Of a stretch of 64,000 nucleotides of DNA, positions 61,971-64,000 are shown piece after piece (within the stretch, counting starts at the first letter, position 1; the number at the start of each line of letters is the position of its first letter). Position numbers and translations under genes: made by a program. This DNA comes from Ruminiclostridium sp. (GTDB lineage: Bacteria > Bacillota > Clostridia > Oscillospirales > Oscillospiraceae), in the NCBI GenBank assembly GCA_017435425.1, contig JAFSFC010000054.1, positions 1 through 64,000 on the forward strand, given 5' to 3'. The notes under the pieces are model-generated. The model was not told where the DNA came from. It worked only from the letters and a program-made list of their open reading frames with translations, and ran no database searches.

Positions 61971-62726
61971 TCAGGCGGGTTCCGGGGACTGAAATTCTGT
62001 GAGATCCCCCCAGAATCTCTTGGGCATATGGGTCTGGCGGCACTTGGGGTTATGCCGGGAGGGGATGGCGATGGTGTTATAAAATTTTCGCCACAATGCT
62101 TGGCATTCCAGCTCTGCCTGGTCGGGCTTGTCCAGGTCCAGATGGTCCACGGGACGGATCTTCCACTTGCCCCCGGCGTAGAATAGGGCCTCCTTGTGGG
62201 TCTTGTCGTGGAGGAGGAAGGCCTCGTTGGGGAGCCGCTGGCAGAAGTGGGGCCGCAGGAGGGGGAGGACCCGGTTTTTGGGGGTGATCTGCCCCACCAG
62301 CACCCCGTGGTAGTCGGCGAACCGGACAAAGCCCTTGTACTGGTGGGCCTCGTGAGTCAGGTGGTGGATGGCCCGGTCCAGGATGAGGATCCGCTGGTCG
62401 GTGACGTTCTGGGGAAGGGCGTGGGAGAAGGCCAGATAGATCAGGTCGAACATATGCCGCTCCTTTTGGGGCAGATCGGTGAGGAAGGCATAGGTCATCA
62501 TCCGGCGGAAGGATTCGGAGACCTCCTGTTCCAGGTCCTGGTAGACCTGACGTGCCAGATGGGGGTCGGTGACGATCTCCCGCAGGGGATACAGGGAGAA
62601 CTGTCGGTTGCCGGGAGTCAGGAAGTAGAAGGGGTATTCCTTGCGCCGGAAGCTGTCCCCCACGCAGGTGAGAAAGCCGGTGAAGGTGCCGTCGTAAGCC
62701 AGGGTGCACTGGGGCCAGGTAGACAT
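61971..62726 (-). CDS. DUF4130/TIGR03915 predicted DNA-metabolism protein
   Basis: A 251-residue protein of the TIGR03915 (DUF4130) family, with the uracil-glycosylase-like C-terminal region and conserved segments ALAYDGTFTGFLTCV, YKGFVRFADYHGVLVG and FYNTIAI. Family context is always with a radical SAM protein (TIGR03916), as here, and a role in DNA modification or repair is predicted. The start at 62726 follows AAGGAG by eight bases. It lies 46 bases downstream of the radical SAM gene. Confidence 0.85.
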   Translation of the reverse strand: MSTWPQCTLAYDGTFTGFLTCVGDSFRRKEYPFYFLTPGNRQFSLYPLREIVTDPHLARQVYQDLEQEVSESFRRMMTYAFLTDLPQKERHMFDLIYLAFSHALPQNVTDQRILILDRAIHHLTHEAHQYKGFVRFADYHGVLVGQITPKNRVLPLLRPHFCQRLPNEAFLLHDKTHKEALFYAGGKWKIRPVDHLDLDKPDQAELECQALWRKFYNTIAIPSRHNPKCRQTHMPKRFWGDLTEFQSPEPA

Positions 62727-62772
62727 AAAGATGACTCCTTTCCTTAAAAAATCAAGTGATAAAATGAAACAT

Positions 62773-64000
62773 TCAGGTGAAAAGGGAGAGCTGTTCATAC
62801 TGGGGTTGGATGGCCGGAGCCTCCAGAGCGGTGAGGGCACGAAGGACGTTTTCCGGCCTGGTCCGCAGGGCGGGGGTCATCCGCCCCGAGCAGGTGAGGA
62901 AGTATTGGGCCCGTTTCATGACGATACCCAGCTTTTTCAGGCTGTCCTCGTCCAGGGACCGCCAACGGCGGGCAGACAGGATCTTCCGGGCACCGATGAC
63001 TCCAATGCCCGGGACCCGCAGGAGGGTCCGATAGTCGGCGGTATTTACCTCCACGGGAAAGTGTTCCAGGTGGTTCATGGCCCAGTTGCACTTGGGGTCC
63101 AGCAGGGGGTTCAGGTTGGGCTGGTCGGGAGAGAGGATCTCATCCGCCTGAAAGTGGTAAAACCGCAGGAGCCAGTCGGACTGGTACAGCCGATGCTCCC
63201 GGAGAAGGGGCGGCTTGAAGTCCAGGGGAGAGGGGAGAAGGGGGCTGTCTGCCACGGGGATGTAGGCAGAGAAAAAGACACGCTTCAGGGCGTATTTTTG
63301 GTACATTCCCTCGGAGAGCTTGAGGATGTGGTAGTCGGTTTCATCCGAGGCCCCCACGATCATCTGGGTGGATTGCCCCGCCGGGGCGAATTCCGGGGTG
63401 TGGCGGAACTTCAGTTTGTCTGCCTTGGTTTGGAGGATGCCCTCCCGGATCTGGGCCATGGGCCGGAAGATGTCGTCCTTTTTCTTGTCCGGGGCCAGCA
63501 GTGCCAGGCTTTTGGAGGAGGGGAGCTCGATGTTCACGGAAAGCCGGTCAGCCAGAAGGCCCAATCGGTGGGTGAGAAGGGGGTCCGCCCCGGGGATGGC
63601 TTTGGCGTGGATGTACCCGGAAAACCCGTACTCCTCCCGGAGGATGGTGAGGGTCTTGATCATGAGTTCGGTGGTGTAGTCCGGGCTGCGGACCACAGCG
63701 GAGCTGAGGAAGAGCCCCTCGATGTAGTTCCGCCGGTAGAAGTTGATGGTCAGGTCGGCCAGCTCCCGGGGGGTGAACATGGCTCGGGGCAGGTCGTTGG
63801 AGGTCCGGTTCACGCAGTAGCGGCAGTCGTAGCAGCAGATGTTGGTGAGCAGGACCTTCAGCAGGGTGATGCACCGGCCGTCAGCCGAGAAGGAGTGACA
63901 GCACCCGGCGGCGATGGTCTTGCCCAGCTGGCCGCCCCGGCGGTCACCGCCGCTGGAGGTGCAGGCGACGTCGTACTTGGCGGCATCGGTGAGGATCTGG
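62773..64000 (-). CDS. radical SAM DNA modification/repair protein (TIGR03916), 5' end cut by window
   Basis: At least 409 residues to the window edge. The open frame continues upstream without a start within the window. The radical SAM motif CxxxCxxC lies in CCYDCRYC (about 63830-63810), and the C-terminal part has a helix-hairpin-helix DNA-binding segment (LLRVPGIGVIGARKIL). It is paired with the DUF4130 protein downstream. A predicted DNA-lesion repair or modification enzyme; substrate unknown. Confidence 0.85.
   Translation of the reverse strand, partial: QILTDAAKYDVACTSSGGDRRGGQLGKTIAAGCCHSFSADGRCITLLKVLLTNICCYDCRYCVNRTSNDLPRAMFTPRELADLTINFYRRNYIEGLFLSSAVVRSPDYTTELMIKTLTILREEYGFSGYIHAKAIPGADPLLTHRLGLLADRLSVNIELPSSKSLALLAPDKKKDDIFRPMAQIREGILQTKADKLKFRHTPEFAPAGQSTQMIVGASDETDYHILKLSEGMYQKYALKRVFFSAYIPVADSPLLPSPLDFKPPLLREHRLYQSDWLLRFYHFQADEILSPDQPNLNPLLDPKCNWAMNHLEHFPVEVNTADYRTLLRVPGIGVIGARKILSARRWRSLDEDSLKKLGIVMKRAQYFLTCSGRMTPALRTRPENVLRALTALEAPAIQPQYEQLSLFT

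Overview
The window looks like a chromosomal segment of a GC-rich, spore-forming anaerobe of the Oscillospiraceae (Lawsonibacter, Flavonifractor or Oscillibacter-like). Supporting evidence from the sequence: an IspH-ribosomal protein S1 fusion, sporulation genes (GerW, a DacF-type carboxypeptidase, an SpoIVFB-like M50 protease), a T-box leader, SLH surface proteins, a 2-hydroxyacyl-CoA dehydratase-family protein, and an acyl-CoA dehydrogenase/EtfA/rubredoxin fusion working with a flavodiiron protein. Core genes are GC-rich. AT-richer patches at about 1.7-3.5, 12.6-13.1, 18.4-20.1, 24.1-24.8 and 39.6-41.3 kb look acquired.

Layout. 0-0.2 kb: the orphan 3' half of tRNA-Leu(UAG), probably the end of an integrated element that lies to the left. 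0.4-1.6 kb: SWIM zinc-finger and DUF1295 proteins. 1.7-3.5 kb: an AT-rich cassette (membrane Mrr-type nuclease with a frameshift, PIN RNase, unknown protein). 3.5-6.8 kb: nitroreductase with TetR, and a divergent HypA-like/Fe-S/HypB metallocentre operon. 6.8-10.5 kb: flavodiiron protein, ACAD-EtfA-rubredoxin fusion and an Rrf2 regulator, with two matching operators. 10.6-12.5 kb: EamA transporter and AraC regulator. 13-16 kb: lipoprotein, T-box(Trp)-controlled TrpB2, acyl-ACP thioesterase. 16-25 kb: mixed housekeeping genes, a DUF262 protein, alanine dehydrogenase, YjiH, a NifX-FKBP fusion and a repeat-rich tRNA-Pro region carrying GrpB. 25-39.5 kb: long + strand runs with M50 proteases, scpAB, DUF2953, gerW, dacF, rluB, then RpiR, BaiN-like, cmk, plsC, ispH-rpsA, DUF1858, trmK, Nif3-like and yebC.

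The most interesting locus is 39.58-41.29 kb. A 430-residue Cas12f1-type nuclease with intact RuvC residues is followed by a structured 160-base spacer that looks like a tracrRNA, and by a three-repeat CRISPR array with two spacers. Together they form a complete minimal type V-F interference module with no adaptation genes in the window.

41.4-64 kb: an SLH/C39-like surface protein with a metallophosphoesterase, a dehydratase-family protein divergent from a TetR gene with two palindromic operators, the glycolytic operon trmL-pgk-tpiA-gpmI-eno with a duplicated eno tail, an autoregulated membrane protein/winged-helix pair, ychF-SDR, a phospholipase C-like protein, a coiled-coil protein, a second SLH protein, tRNA-Gln, a second TrmH paralogue, an EFR1-type ferredoxin, and a predicted DNA-repair pair (DUF4130 plus radical SAM) cut by the right edge.
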